Below are positions 9,282 through 17,431 of a stretch of DNA of 64,000 nucleotides, in pieces (within the stretch, counting starts at the first letter, position 1; each line of letters starts with the position of its first letter). Made by a program: the position numbers and the translations under genes. The notes under the pieces are model-generated. The model had not been told where the DNA came from, ran no database searches, and saw only the letters and a list, made by a program, of their open reading frames with translations. This DNA comes from Betaproteobacteria bacterium HGW-Betaproteobacteria-7 (GTDB taxonomy: Bacteria; Pseudomonadota; Gammaproteobacteria; Burkholderiales; Rhodocyclaceae), in the NCBI GenBank assembly GCA_002840765.1, contig PHCE01000015.1:51439-115438 (forward strand), written 5' to 3'.

Positions 9282-10057
9282 AGCCAGTCCAGGCGTTTCA
9301 GCCCGGCCAGTACGTCCAGCCAGAGCAGGCCCAGCCATTCATGCAGGGCGTAGTAGGAATCCTGCAGAGCCCGGGTGCGCGGCAGCCAATCGAGCAGGTT
9401 ACGGGGTTGTTCGCGGCGGGTCGACAGTTCGGTTGGTGCCGGGATGACTTCGAAGCCGGCAGCCTCGAACAGCCGCCGCGCCCGCGGCATGTGGAAGGCC
9501 TGGGTGACCAGAACGATCTTGCGGATACCCTGGTCGTGCAGCATGACCGCCGAGAATCTGGCGTTGTCAGCGGTATCCAGCGAGTTGCCCTCGCGCCAGC
9601 GCACCGGAACGCCAAATTCCTTTTCCAGCAGATCAGCGATGACGTCGGCTTCCGAGCGGCTGGCGTTGCGCGGCTGGCCACCGGAGACCAATACCGGCAG
9701 GCCGAAACGCCGGGCGACGACGGCCCCATAGCGGGCGCGGACCAAGCTGCGTTCATTGACCGTGTCGCCGCTGTATTCCGGCGCATCGAGATTCAGGCCG
9801 CTGCCCAAGACGACGATGGCGCCAGCACCGCGCGTGTCGGTCAGCACTGGCCCGGCACGCTCTTCCAGAGTCTCGTTCAGCCAGCCGGCGACTGGCGGCA
9901 GGCTCTGCGCCAGCAGCAGCCCGCCACCGAGCAGCGCCAGCGCGAAGCCCACGCGTCGCCGATGGAAGAGGGCAGCCAGGCTGAGCAGCAGCAGGCCATT
10001 GGTCGGCGGCAACAGCAGGTTGCCGAGCAGTCCCTTGAGGAACAGAACGGTGTCCAC
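9278..10057 (-). CDS. YdcF/ElyC-like DUF218 envelope protein
   Basis: A 259-residue protein with two N-terminal hydrophobic stretches (about residues 5-30 and 36-60) and a DUF218 domain containing IVVLGSGLNLD, VLVSGGQPRNASRSEAD and TQAFHMPRARRLF. ElyC/SanA/YdcF members act in envelope or peptidoglycan precursor homeostasis, although their biochemistry is unclear. It converges on paaX with a 4-base overlap of the coding ends. There is no sign that it belongs to aromatic metabolism. Confidence 0.85.
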   Translation of the reverse strand: MDTVLFLKGLLGNLLLPPTNGLLLLSLAALFHRRRVGFALALLGGGLLLAQSLPPVAGWLNETLEERAGPVLTDTRGAGAIVVLGSGLNLDAPEYSGDTVNERSLVRARYGAVVARRFGLPVLVSGGQPRNASRSEADVIADLLEKEFGVPVRWREGNSLDTADNARFSAVMLHDQGIRKIVLVTQAFHMPRARRLFEAAGFEVIPAPTELSTRREQPRNLLDWLPRTRALQDSYYALHEWLGLLWLDVLAGLKRLDWL

Positions 10058-10180
10058 GCGTGTAGAGACTCAGTCGGTTGGTGAAGGTGGCCGAGTTTCG
10101 CCGCCCGCTGGGCTGGCGTCAATGCGCTGGACATGTCGTGTACATGCTTGCGCGCCTTCGGCAGGTCAACTGCGCGGTGT

Positions 10181-11608
10181 TCAATCGTCAGCGGTTGGTG
10201 CTTCATCCCGCTTGCGGGCTGTGGAATCGGCGCGCCAGGCGGCATACTCCAGCGGCCGCAAACCGAAGCGGACGGCATTGCCTTCGTGCAGCGTGGCGAA
10301 TTCCCGGCGTACCAGTTCGCAGAAGCGTTGCTTGTCGTGGCTGGCGACTGAGGCGGGCATCAGTTGCCGGATAGCCGTCTCAGTGACAGATTCTCCCTGA
10401 TGGATGACGGCGCGTACCACCTCGGCCAATTCCTTGCGATAACGGAGCCTGAGGGTGTCGGGGGGCACCAGTTGCTGGCGGACTGCCGTGTATTGCTGAC
10501 AGGATCGCTCGTAGGCCCAGACGAAAACGTCGCGCAGCAATTCCACGCGATTGAGTTCGTAGATGGCGATCATGCCATCGATATAGGCCTGTTGCGGGAT
10601 ATCGACGAAGGACAGCGGGCACAGGTTGTGGCGCAGTAGAGGAATGTTGGCGGCCAGGCGTGACAGACGCTTATTGACGTCTTCGAAAGGCTGCAGATAC
10701 GGAATATGCACCATGAGGAAAAAGGCCTGTTCCAACGGGTCGCGAATTTCTGCGGCAATTTCCAGTGTCGCCGTGAACAGTTCTTCCAGGCGCTGCGGCA
10801 GGGCGACCGGCAAGTAAACGCTGCCGCCGATGTCGACGGCGCGTCGGCGCAGCCTGCCGCAGGCCAGCGGGTCCGGCATCAGTCCATCGGAGAGCAGCGC
10901 ATGCAGAGAAATCAGGGTACTCGGTGCGACGACGCAGCAAGCGGGGTCGTTCAGCAGATATTCGATGGCCGCCTTGTGGTTAAGGATCATCTGGGTTTCC
11001 AGTGCATCCTTGCCGTCGGCGATCTGGCCGAATTCGATCAGTCGTTCGGTATCCAGGCGGCTGTAGGTGTTGCCTTCAAGTTGCGATGAGGCCCAGGAAA
11101 GGTCAATCAACAGACGTTGTGCAAGTCCGCGGGCGAAAGTTCCGGCCGGCGCCTCGTTGGCCGATGACTTGCCCAGCGTGTGCAACTGTTCACGCAAGGA
11201 CTCCGGCAGGTAGTAGCTGGCGTTCGGCTGGTAGTGCGCCAGAAAGTCGAGCTGATAGCCGACTGGCCGGCGCTGGCTGCGCGGGGCGCGCACGCTGGTG
11301 CGCAATGCCTGGCTTTCCGCCGAGAGCGGGACATAGGTTTCGCTGCTGGCCGGGCTGGCGGCGTAGTGTTGAACGGCAGCGGTGCCGGTTATGTAGTGGT
11401 GGGCGGCAAAATAACGAAGCCCGCGGCCTTCGCCCCGCGCCGCAATGCGCCCCTGGTCAATCAGCGTCGCCAGGCGACGCTGCAGGGTGCGCCGGGGCGG
11501 GGGTTCCGGCAGGGCGCGGAGCAGCGCTTCGAGACCCATGCCGTCATGCTGGCTGGCGACCAGCGCGGCGATACGCTCGAGTTTCTCCGGGGCGACGGAT
11601 TTGGGCAT
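10181..11608 (-). CDS. Fic-family protein with degenerate HPFxxGNGR motif
   Basis: A 475-residue protein with an N-terminal winged-helix-like part (about residues 1-90), a Fic/DOC core and a C-terminal segment. The Fic motif region reads PYLQPFEDVNKRLSRLAAN, so the catalytic His of canonical HPFxxGNGR is Gln and the first Gly is Val; the Asn, Lys/Arg and Phe are kept. A possible inhibitory helix lies in LSWASSQLEGNTY, which resembles the [S/T]xxxE[G/N] motif. With the His missing, AMP transfer is doubtful. It may be a pseudo-Fic regulator or use other chemistry. The ATG at 11608 has GGAG five bases upstream; a longer in-frame start at 11785 overlaps paaY and was rejected. Confidence 0.8.
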   Translation of the reverse strand: MPKSVAPEKLERIAALVASQHDGMGLEALLRALPEPPPRRTLQRRLATLIDQGRIAARGEGRGLRYFAAHHYITGTAAVQHYAASPASSETYVPLSAESQALRTSVRAPRSQRRPVGYQLDFLAHYQPNASYYLPESLREQLHTLGKSSANEAPAGTFARGLAQRLLIDLSWASSQLEGNTYSRLDTERLIEFGQIADGKDALETQMILNHKAAIEYLLNDPACCVVAPSTLISLHALLSDGLMPDPLACGRLRRRAVDIGGSVYLPVALPQRLEELFTATLEIAAEIRDPLEQAFFLMVHIPYLQPFEDVNKRLSRLAANIPLLRHNLCPLSFVDIPQQAYIDGMIAIYELNRVELLRDVFVWAYERSCQQYTAVRQQLVPPDTLRLRYRKELAEVVRAVIHQGESVTETAIRQLMPASVASHDKQRFCELVRREFATLHEGNAVRFGLRPLEYAAWRADSTARKRDEAPTADD

Positions 11609-11691
11609 GGCGACTCCGTGGATGTGGCACGATTCGCAGTATTGCGCCATTTCATGTGGCGCGCAATGCCCGGGTTGTGGCGCGATTTCTT

Positions 11692-12309
11692 TCAGCCGCC
11701 CCGCTTCTTCATTTCCACCAGCGGAATCACGTCCGGCATGTGGATGCGTGGCCGGTTGGCCTCGATTGCGCTCAGCGGCTCGCATTCGACCATCGTCGCC
11801 AGGCAGCGGCGGGTCAGGTCCTGGTAGGTGTGGGTACCTTCCACCTTCCAGGCGATCTCCTCGTCGGACAATTCACGAATGACTTTGGCCGGCATGCCCG
11901 CGGCCAGGCTGCGGGCGGGGATTTCGACGCCGGCCTTGACGAAGGCGCTGGCGGCGACGATGGCGGATTCGCCGATGATGGCGTTGTCCATGATCACCGC
12001 GTTCATGCCGACCAGCGCGTTCTTCCTGACCCGGCAGCCGTGCAGCACGGCGCCGTGGCCAATGTGGCCGTCTTCCTCGACGACGGTGTCGGTGCCGGGA
12101 AAGCCGTGCATGACGCAGGTGTCCTGCAGATTGGCGCCGCGTTCCAGGATCAGCCGGCCGAAGTCGCCGCGCAGGCTGGCGCAGGGGCCGACGTAGCAGT
12201 CGGGGCCGACGATGACGTCGCCGATGAGCACGGCGCTGGGATGGACGTAGGCGGTCGGATCGACCACCGGGACGATGCCGTCAATGGCAAAGACACGCAG
12301 AGGGGTCAC
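11692..12309 (-). CDS. paaY: PaaY hexapeptide-repeat thioesterase / gamma-carbonic anhydrase-like protein
   Basis: A 205-residue left-handed beta-helix protein. The hexapeptide turns include [23 protein letters not shown], with the metal-binding His residues of the gamma-carbonic anhydrase type in MHGF and [11 protein letters not shown]. PaaY is a thioesterase that clears a CoA-trapped cycloheptatriene by-product of the phenylacetate pathway. Length and the C-terminal tail ([12 protein letters not shown]) match PaaY rather than general CaiE/YrdA proteins. It starts with GTG at 12309 after AGGAGC at good spacing. It is divergent from the IclR gene. Confidence 0.88.
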   Translation of the reverse strand: MTPLRVFAIDGIVPVVDPTAYVHPSAVLIGDVIVGPDCYVGPCASLRGDFGRLILERGANLQDTCVMHGFPGTDTVVEEDGHIGHGAVLHGCRVRKNALVGMNAVIMDNAIIGESAIVAASAFVKAGVEIPARSLAAGMPAKVIRELSDEEIAWKVEGTHTYQDLTRRCLATMVECEPLSAIEANRPRIHMPDVIPLVEMKKRGG

Positions 12310-12386
12310 GAAAATGCTCCTGACAAAACGGCCCTTGATTCTATAAAATAAAAGTCATTTCGACATATGGAATTTCAGGGGGCAAC
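12310..12386. promoter_or_regulatory. Divergent promoter region paaY / iclR
   Basis: A short AT-rich gap (CTATAAAATAAAAG at 12341-12354) between divergent genes. ATTTCGACATATGGAATT at about 12357-12374 is an imperfect palindrome of the kind bound by IclR proteins, and it overlaps the region where the rightward promoter should lie. Autoregulation is likely but not shown. Confidence 0.4.
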
Positions 12387-13193
12387 ATGAGCGAAGAACC
12401 GGAAAGCCGGTCGGGTGAAGGGAAGCACGGGGTCCAGTCGCTGGAAATCGGCATGGGCATTCTGCGGGCGATGGTCAGGGGCCAGCGCTCGATGATGTTG
12501 AAGGACATCGCGGCGGCGGCCGACATGCCGGCCTCGAAGGCGCACCGCTACCTGGTCAGCCTGATCCGCGCCGGGCTGGTCGAGCAGGATCCGATGACCT
12601 CGCGCTACGACATCGGGCCGTTCGCCCTCAATATTGGTCTGGTCGCCATCGATCGTCTGGACCGTATCCGTCTTGGCCTCTCGGCCATTGCCGAACTGCG
12701 CGACCAGATCAATGAGACGACGGCGCTTTCGGTGTGGGGTGATGGCGGGCCGGTGATCGTACGCTGGGAGCGGCCGCGCCGGCCGATCACCGTCAATGTG
12801 GTGACCGGGACGGCTCTCGATCCACTGAACTCGGCCAGCGGTCGCGTGTTCACCGCCTGGTTGCCGAAGGAAACGAGCAACCGCCTGATCGAGCGCGGCC
12901 TGAAGGAGGGCAAGTTGCGGCCTGAACTTCAGTCGCGGGCGGCCATCGAAGCACTGCTGGCCAAGGTGCGCGCCGACGGCTATGCCGCCGTCTCCGGTTA
13001 CCACTCGGTGGCTGGCGTCGAGGCGCTGGCGGCGCCGGTGTTCAATTTCAAGAACGAGATCACGCTGGCGATGCTGGTGGTCGGCGTTACCGGGATGTTC
13101 GATCTCGATCCGCAGGGGCCGGTGGTCACCGCCCTGAAGCAGGCGGCCGGCGAATTGTCGATGCGTCTCGGGCATGTGCCAGCGCCTGCTTGA
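12387..13193 (+). CDS. IclR-family transcriptional regulator
   Basis: A 268-residue IclR-type regulator. The N-terminal winged helix (about residues 15-75) contains LKDIAAAADMPASKAHRYLVSL, and the effector-binding C-terminal domain contains SVWGDGGPVIVRW, SASGRVFTAWLP and GYHSVAGVEALAAPVFNF. IclR members near catabolic genes usually sense a pathway acid. Position between paaY and the Liv-type transporter suggests it controls one or both. ATG at 12387 follows a GGGGG stretch. Confidence 0.88.
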   Translation: MSEEPESRSGEGKHGVQSLEIGMGILRAMVRGQRSMMLKDIAAAADMPASKAHRYLVSLIRAGLVEQDPMTSRYDIGPFALNIGLVAIDRLDRIRLGLSAIAELRDQINETTALSVWGDGGPVIVRWERPRRPITVNVVTGTALDPLNSASGRVFTAWLPKETSNRLIERGLKEGKLRPELQSRAAIEALLAKVRADGYAAVSGYHSVAGVEALAAPVFNFKNEITLAMLVVGVTGMFDLDPQGPVVTALKQAAGELSMRLGHVPAPA

Positions 13194-13213
13194 AGCCGGA
13201 ATGGCCGCCCAGC

Positions 13214-13236
13214 AACCCGCCGCAGGGCGGGTTTTT
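13214..13236 (+). terminator. Rho-independent terminator after iclR
   Basis: An 8-base perfect stem, AACCCGCC (13214-13221) with GGCGGGTT (13226-13233), a 4-base loop and a T run. It ends the IclR transcript and insulates the transporter operon. Confidence 0.85.
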
Positions 13237-13417
13237 CCTTTTTCAGGGGACAAAATCGCAGGGGAATCAGTCAATTATCATTCGATACAAATTTTTGATC
13301 AGATTGGATTGTTTGTATCATTTCTCTTGACACAATGAGTTCTGTATTTCAGAATTCATTTCACAGAAAAGAATTGATCCATCCGGCGACCACCGGCTGA
13401 CAACAACAGGAGACGAC
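13237..13417 (+). promoter_or_regulatory. Promoter and 8-bp inverted repeat upstream of the Liv-type operon
   Basis: TTGACA at 13327-13332 and CAGAAT at 13350-13355 are 17 bases apart. Just upstream GATACAAA (13284-13291) and TTTGTATC (13312-13319) form a perfect 8-base inverted repeat with 20 bases between the arms. That spacing suggests a dimer or tetramer binding site, perhaps for the neighbouring IclR protein (inference). Confidence 0.5.
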
Positions 13418-13477
13418 ATGAACCACAGAGCGAGAGACTTCGGCCGGGCCGCGCCCGGCGTGCAGGAGGGCTACTGA
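13418..13477 (+). CDS. 19-residue leader ORF translationally coupled to livH
   Basis: ATG at 13418 with a strong ribosome site (ACAGGAGACGAC) opens a 19-codon frame, MNHRARDFGRAAPGVQEGY. Its TGA (13475-13477) shares its last base with the livH ATG (TGATG). The binding-protein gene that normally opens a liv operon is absent. This could be a coupling leader or the remnant left by deletion of that gene. It resembles no protein I recognise. Confidence 0.45.
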   Translation: MNHRARDFGRAAPGVQEGY

Positions 13478-14352
13478 TGCTGGCCGAATTCCTGCAATTC
13501 CTGTTTTCCGGGCTCACTGTCGGCGCCACCTATGCGCTGGCGGCGCTCGGCTTCACGCTGATCTACAACGCCAGCAATGTCATCAACTTCGCCCAGGGCG
13601 AATTCATCATGCTCGGCGGCATGCTGGCGGTGTTCTTCACCATGTCCGGTCTGCCGTTGCCGGTTGCCCTGGTGCTGGCCATCATCGTCCCCGCCATCAT
13701 CGGCGTGCTGGTCGAGAAACTGGCGATCGAGCCGGTCAAGGGCGCCGAGACGGTGACGCTGATCATCATCACCATCGGCGCCTCGCTGGTCATCCGCGGC
13801 CTGGTCCAGGTCTGGCTCGGCAAGAATACCCACAGCCTGCCGGCCTTCTCCGGCGACGAACCGATCCACATCCTCGGCGCCACGCTGCTGCCGCAGAGTC
13901 TGTGGGTCCTTGGCGTCACCGCCCTGGTGGTGATTGCGCTGTGGTACTTCTTCAGCCGCACGCTGCAGGGCAAGGCCATGCTGGCCACTTCGTTCAACCG
14001 CACCGCCGCCGAACTGGTCGGCATCAACACCGGCTGGGTGCTGTTCATGAGCTTCGCCATGTCGGCGGCGCTCGGCGCGCTGGGCGGCATTCTGGTCACC
14101 CCGATCACGCTCACTTCCTACGATGTGGGCATCATGCTCGGCTTGAAGGGCTTCGTCGCCGCCGTTGTCGGCGGTCTTGGCAATGGCCTCGGTGCCGTCG
14201 TTGGCGGCTTGCTGGTCGGCATCCTTGAAGCCATGGGCGCCGGCTACATTTCTTCCAGCTACAAGGATGCGATTCCCTTCGTCCTCATCCTGCTGATCCT
14301 CTTCTTCATGCCGCGCGGCCTGTTTGGCGGCAAATCGACGGATCGGGTGTAA
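13477..14352 (+). CDS. livH: LivH-type ABC transporter permease
   Basis: A 291-residue inner-membrane permease of the branched-chain amino acid (HAAT) family with about eight hydrophobic helices. LTVGATYALAALGFTLIYN and NFAQGEFIMLGGM near the N-terminus and GLKGFVAAVVGGLGN towards the C-terminus are family hallmarks. Next to phenylacetate genes such systems usually import aryl acids, so the substrate may not be an amino acid. The ribosome site AGGAGGG is near perfect. No substrate-binding protein gene is adjacent. Confidence 0.9.
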   Translation: MLAEFLQFLFSGLTVGATYALAALGFTLIYNASNVINFAQGEFIMLGGMLAVFFTMSGLPLPVALVLAIIVPAIIGVLVEKLAIEPVKGAETVTLIIITIGASLVIRGLVQVWLGKNTHSLPAFSGDEPIHILGATLLPQSLWVLGVTALVVIALWYFFSRTLQGKAMLATSFNRTAAELVGINTGWVLFMSFAMSAALGALGGILVTPITLTSYDVGIMLGLKGFVAAVVGGLGNGLGAVVGGLLVGILEAMGAGYISSSYKDAIPFVLILLILFFMPRGLFGGKSTDRV

Positions 14353-14354
14353 GC

Positions 14355-15290
14355 ATGAAGAAAAGTGTCTTCTACGGGCTGTACATCCTGATCGCCATCC
14401 TGATCGTGTTGCCCTTCTTCATTCCCAATGCCTTCTACATGGATCTGGTGATCCGCATGGCGATCAACGCCGTGATCGTCCTGGGCCTCAACCTCTTGAT
14501 CGGCTTCGCCGGCCAGATCAGCCTCGGCCATGCCGGTTTCCTCGGTATCGGCGCCTATGCGTCGGCCGTACTGCCGACGCACTTCGGCTGGCATCCGTTG
14601 CTGGCCATGGGCGCCGGCGCCGCCGTCACCGGCCTGCTGGCGGCCCTGGTCGCCCGGCCGATCTTCAAGCTGAAGGGCCACTATCTGGCGATGGCGACCC
14701 TTGGTCTGGGCATCATCATCAACATCACCATCCGCAACGAAGGCACCTGGACCGGCGGTCCGGACGGCATGCCGGTGCCGTCGCTCGGCTTGTTCGGCTT
14801 CGATCTGACCAGCGACAAGCACTGGTACTGGGTCGTCGCCCTGCTGCTGTCGATCAGCGTCTGGGCTTCGCTGAACCTGATCGATTCGCCGTTTGGTCGG
14901 GCCTTGCGCGCCCTGCACGGTTCGGAAGTGGCCTCGCAGGTGGTCGGTGTCGATATCGTCCGCTACAAGGTGGCGATCTTCGTGCTCTCCGCCGTCTTCG
15001 CCAGCCTGATGGGCAGCGTCACCGCCCACTACGTCGGCTTCGTGACGCCCAACCTGGCCGACTTCTTCCACTCCATCGAACTGGTGACCATGGTGGTCAT
15101 CGGCGGCATGGCTTCGGTTTACGGCTCGATCGTCGGCGCCGTGCTGCTGACCGCGCTGCCGCAGGCCCTGGCCACCTTCGAGGGCTGGGAAACCGTCGCC
15201 TTCGGCGCCATCCTGATGCTGTGCATGATCTTCATGCCCAAGGGCCTGGTGCCGACGCTGGCCGCCAAGTTTGGCAAGGGAGAACAATAA
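14355..15290 (+). CDS. livM: LivM-type ABC transporter permease
   Basis: A 311-residue second permease subunit. The LivM signature LNLLIGFAGQISLGHAGFLGIG is near residue 50, and EVASQVVGVDIVRYK and VVIGGMASVYGSIVGA follow. It starts 2 bases after livH, and its TAA shares a base with the livG ATG (TAATG), so the three genes are tightly coupled. Confidence 0.9.
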   Translation: MKKSVFYGLYILIAILIVLPFFIPNAFYMDLVIRMAINAVIVLGLNLLIGFAGQISLGHAGFLGIGAYASAVLPTHFGWHPLLAMGAGAAVTGLLAALVARPIFKLKGHYLAMATLGLGIIINITIRNEGTWTGGPDGMPVPSLGLFGFDLTSDKHWYWVVALLLSISVWASLNLIDSPFGRALRALHGSEVASQVVGVDIVRYKVAIFVLSAVFASLMGSVTAHYVGFVTPNLADFFHSIELVTMVVIGGMASVYGSIVGAVLLTALPQALATFEGWETVAFGAILMLCMIFMPKGLVPTLAAKFGKGEQ

Positions 15291-16051
15291 TGGCCCTGCT
15301 CGACGTCAAAGACCTGTCCATCCACTTCGGCGGCGTCAAAGCCGTGCAGAACGTCAGTTTTTCCATCGACGCCGGCATCGTCTATGCCGTGATCGGCCCC
15401 AACGGCGCCGGCAAGACGACCCTGTTCAACCTGATCACCGGCGTCTACAAGCCGACTTCCGGGGAAATCCGCCTCGATGGCGAGTCGATCGGCGGCAAGT
15501 CGCCGAACGAACTGGCCACGCGCGGCGTCGCCCGGACCTTCCAGAACCTGCAGATCTGCATGAACATGAGCGCCATCGAGAACGTCATGGTCGGCGCCCA
15601 CCTGCGGTTGGATCGCAACCTGATCAAAGCGGCGCTGCGCTTGCCGAGCCTGAAGAGGCGCGATGCCGAAATGCGCGAAGAGGCGGCCGAGTTGATGCGT
15701 TTCGTCGGGCTCGAACAATTCATCGAGGCGCGTGCCGACTGCATGCCCTACGGTGCCCTGAAGCGTCTGGAGATCGCCCGCGCCCTGGCCATGAAGCCGC
15801 GCCTGATCTTCCTCGACGAACCGGCCGCCGGCCTCAATCCCAAGGAGACCATCGAAGTCGATCACCTGGTGCGCAAGGTCGCCGATTCCGGCGTCACCGT
15901 GGTGCTGGTCGAACACGACATGAAGATGGTGATGAATCTCTCGGACCGCATCCTGGTGCTCGACTACGGCAAGAAGCTGGCCGAAGGCACCGGGGCGGAA
16001 GTCCGCCAGAATCCCGATGTGATCGCCGCTTATCTGGGCGCTCACGCGTAA
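15290..16051 (+). CDS. livG: LivG-type ABC transporter ATPase
   Basis: A 253-residue ATP-binding subunit. Walker A is GPNGAGKT, the signature region is YGALKRLEIARAL (the canonical LSGGQ replaced, as is usual in LivG), and Walker B is LIFLDEPAAGLNP. The C-terminal extension typical of LivG is present. It overlaps livM by one base and is followed 15 bases later by the fused second ATPase. Confidence 0.92.
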   Translation: MALLDVKDLSIHFGGVKAVQNVSFSIDAGIVYAVIGPNGAGKTTLFNLITGVYKPTSGEIRLDGESIGGKSPNELATRGVARTFQNLQICMNMSAIENVMVGAHLRLDRNLIKAALRLPSLKRRDAEMREEAAELMRFVGLEQFIEARADCMPYGALKRLEIARALAMKPRLIFLDEPAAGLNPKETIEVDHLVRKVADSGVTVVLVEHDMKMVMNLSDRILVLDYGKKLAEGTGAEVRQNPDVIAAYLGAHA

Positions 16052-16066
16052 GGGGAAGGAAAGAAT

Positions 16067-17383
16067 ATGGAAGCATTGCGTGTCATCAGCGAAGACCATC
16101 GCAACCTGTGGCGCATCGCCGCCACCATCGACATCGTCGCCGACGAAATGGAAGCCGGTAGTAAGGTCGATCCGGCCTTCTTCAACTCGGTGTTCGACTA
16201 CATCGAGCAGTTCATGGATGCCTGCCACCATACCAAGGAGGACGATTACCTGTTCCCGGTCCTGCGCGCCCGTAGTCCCGAGGCGGCGGCCGTTCTCGAT
16301 CGCTTGCAGGCGGAACACCGCAACGGCCCGGAAATTCTCAAATCGTTGCGCGTCAAGCTGGCCGCCACGGCCGCCGGTTCGCTCGGCAACGCCGATTTCG
16401 CGGCGGCCCTGCGCATTTACACGCAGAGCCTGAAGAGTCACATCAGCACCGAGGAAAAGGACGCCATGCCGCTCGCCCGCGAGCTGCTCAGCGCCGAGGA
16501 CTGGGCGAGCATCGACCGCGCCTTCCTCGACAGTGAAGACCCGATGTTCGGCGAGAAGGCCAAGGCCGAATTCCGCGAGCTTTACCACCGCATCGCCAGC
16601 CTGGCCCCGGAATCGGTCGGCCTCGGCGCCCACAGCGCTGGCGAACTGCAACACGGCGCGGCGCCTGGCGGTGGCGAAGTCATGCTCGCCGTCTCAGGGC
16701 TGGAAAGCTGTTACGGCCGCATCAAGGCGCTCAAGGGCATCGACCTGGAAGTGCGCAAGGGCGAACTGGTCGCTCTGGTCGGAGCCAATGGCGCCGGCAA
16801 GACCACCTTCCTGCGCACGCTCTCTGGCGTCCAGCCGATGAGCGCCGGCAGCATCCACTTCAATGGCGAGGACATCAGCAAACTGCGTTCCGACATGCGC
16901 GTGCGCCGCGGCATCTGCCAGAGCCCGGAAGGCCGCCAGGTGTTCGGCCCGCTGTCGATCGAGGACAACCTGCGCCTCGGCGCCTACACTCAGCCCCGCG
17001 GCCAGGCCGATGAGGACATGGAAAAGGTCTTCTCGATGTTCCCCATCCTCAAGGAAAAGCGCCGCCTGCCGGCCGGCACGCTGTCCGGCGGCCAGCAGCA
17101 GATGCTGGCCATCGGTCGGGCGCTGATGGGCCGCCCGAAAATGCTGCTGCTCGATGAACCGTCTATGGGCCTGGCGCCGCTCCTGGTCGAGGAAGTGTTC
17201 AACGTCGTCAAGACCCTGAAGTCTCAGGGCATGACCATCTTCCTCGTCGAACAGAACGCCTTCGCCGCTCTGGCCATCGCCGACCGTGGCTACGTGCTGG
17301 AAACCGGCAGCATCACGCTGACCGGCACCGGCCAGGAACTGATCAGCAACGAGCAGGTGCGGGCGGCGTATCTCGGGATGTAG
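16067..17383 (+). CDS. Hemerythrin domain fused to LivF-type ABC ATPase
   Basis: A single 438-residue frame with two domains. Residues 1-160 form a hemerythrin HHE domain with the expected ligands H11, H54/H55 and E58, H84, H125 and E129/E130. A Gly/Ala-rich linker (about 190-205) leads into a complete LivF ATPase starting near M206. There Walker A is GANGAGKT (239-246), the signature is LSGGQQQ and Walker B is LLLDEPSMGLAP. LivF is normally about 235 residues and stands alone. No good ribosome site precedes M206, so separate expression of the ATPase is unlikely. The diiron domain could make transport respond to oxygen or redox state (inference). Confidence 0.9.
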   Translation: MEALRVISEDHRNLWRIAATIDIVADEMEAGSKVDPAFFNSVFDYIEQFMDACHHTKEDDYLFPVLRARSPEAAAVLDRLQAEHRNGPEILKSLRVKLAATAAGSLGNADFAAALRIYTQSLKSHISTEEKDAMPLARELLSAEDWASIDRAFLDSEDPMFGEKAKAEFRELYHRIASLAPESVGLGAHSAGELQHGAAPGGGEVMLAVSGLESCYGRIKALKGIDLEVRKGELVALVGANGAGKTTFLRTLSGVQPMSAGSIHFNGEDISKLRSDMRVRRGICQSPEGRQVFGPLSIEDNLRLGAYTQPRGQADEDMEKVFSMFPILKEKRRLPAGTLSGGQQQMLAIGRALMGRPKMLLLDEPSMGLAPLLVEEVFNVVKTLKSQGMTIFLVEQNAFAALAIADRGYVLETGSITLTGTGQELISNEQVRAAYLGM

Positions 17384-17389
17384 GCAAGC

Positions 17390-17411
17390 GGCCAGGCGAT
17401 GTCGCCCGGCC
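17390..17411. terminator. Hairpin between convergent genes
   Basis: GGCCAGGCGA and TCGCCCGGCC form a 10-base stem with one mismatch and a 2-base gap. There is no T run on either side, so intrinsic termination is uncertain. It sits between the converging transporter and cytochrome genes. Confidence 0.35.
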
Positions 17412-17431
17412 TGTATGTGCCTTGCAATGTC

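Noticed and set aside
5979..13319. Shared GATACAAA element before the diiron gene and before livH as a common regulator site
   Set aside because: Eight bases are expected by chance a few times in this length, and only the livH copy forms an inverted repeat. It is not enough for a claim.
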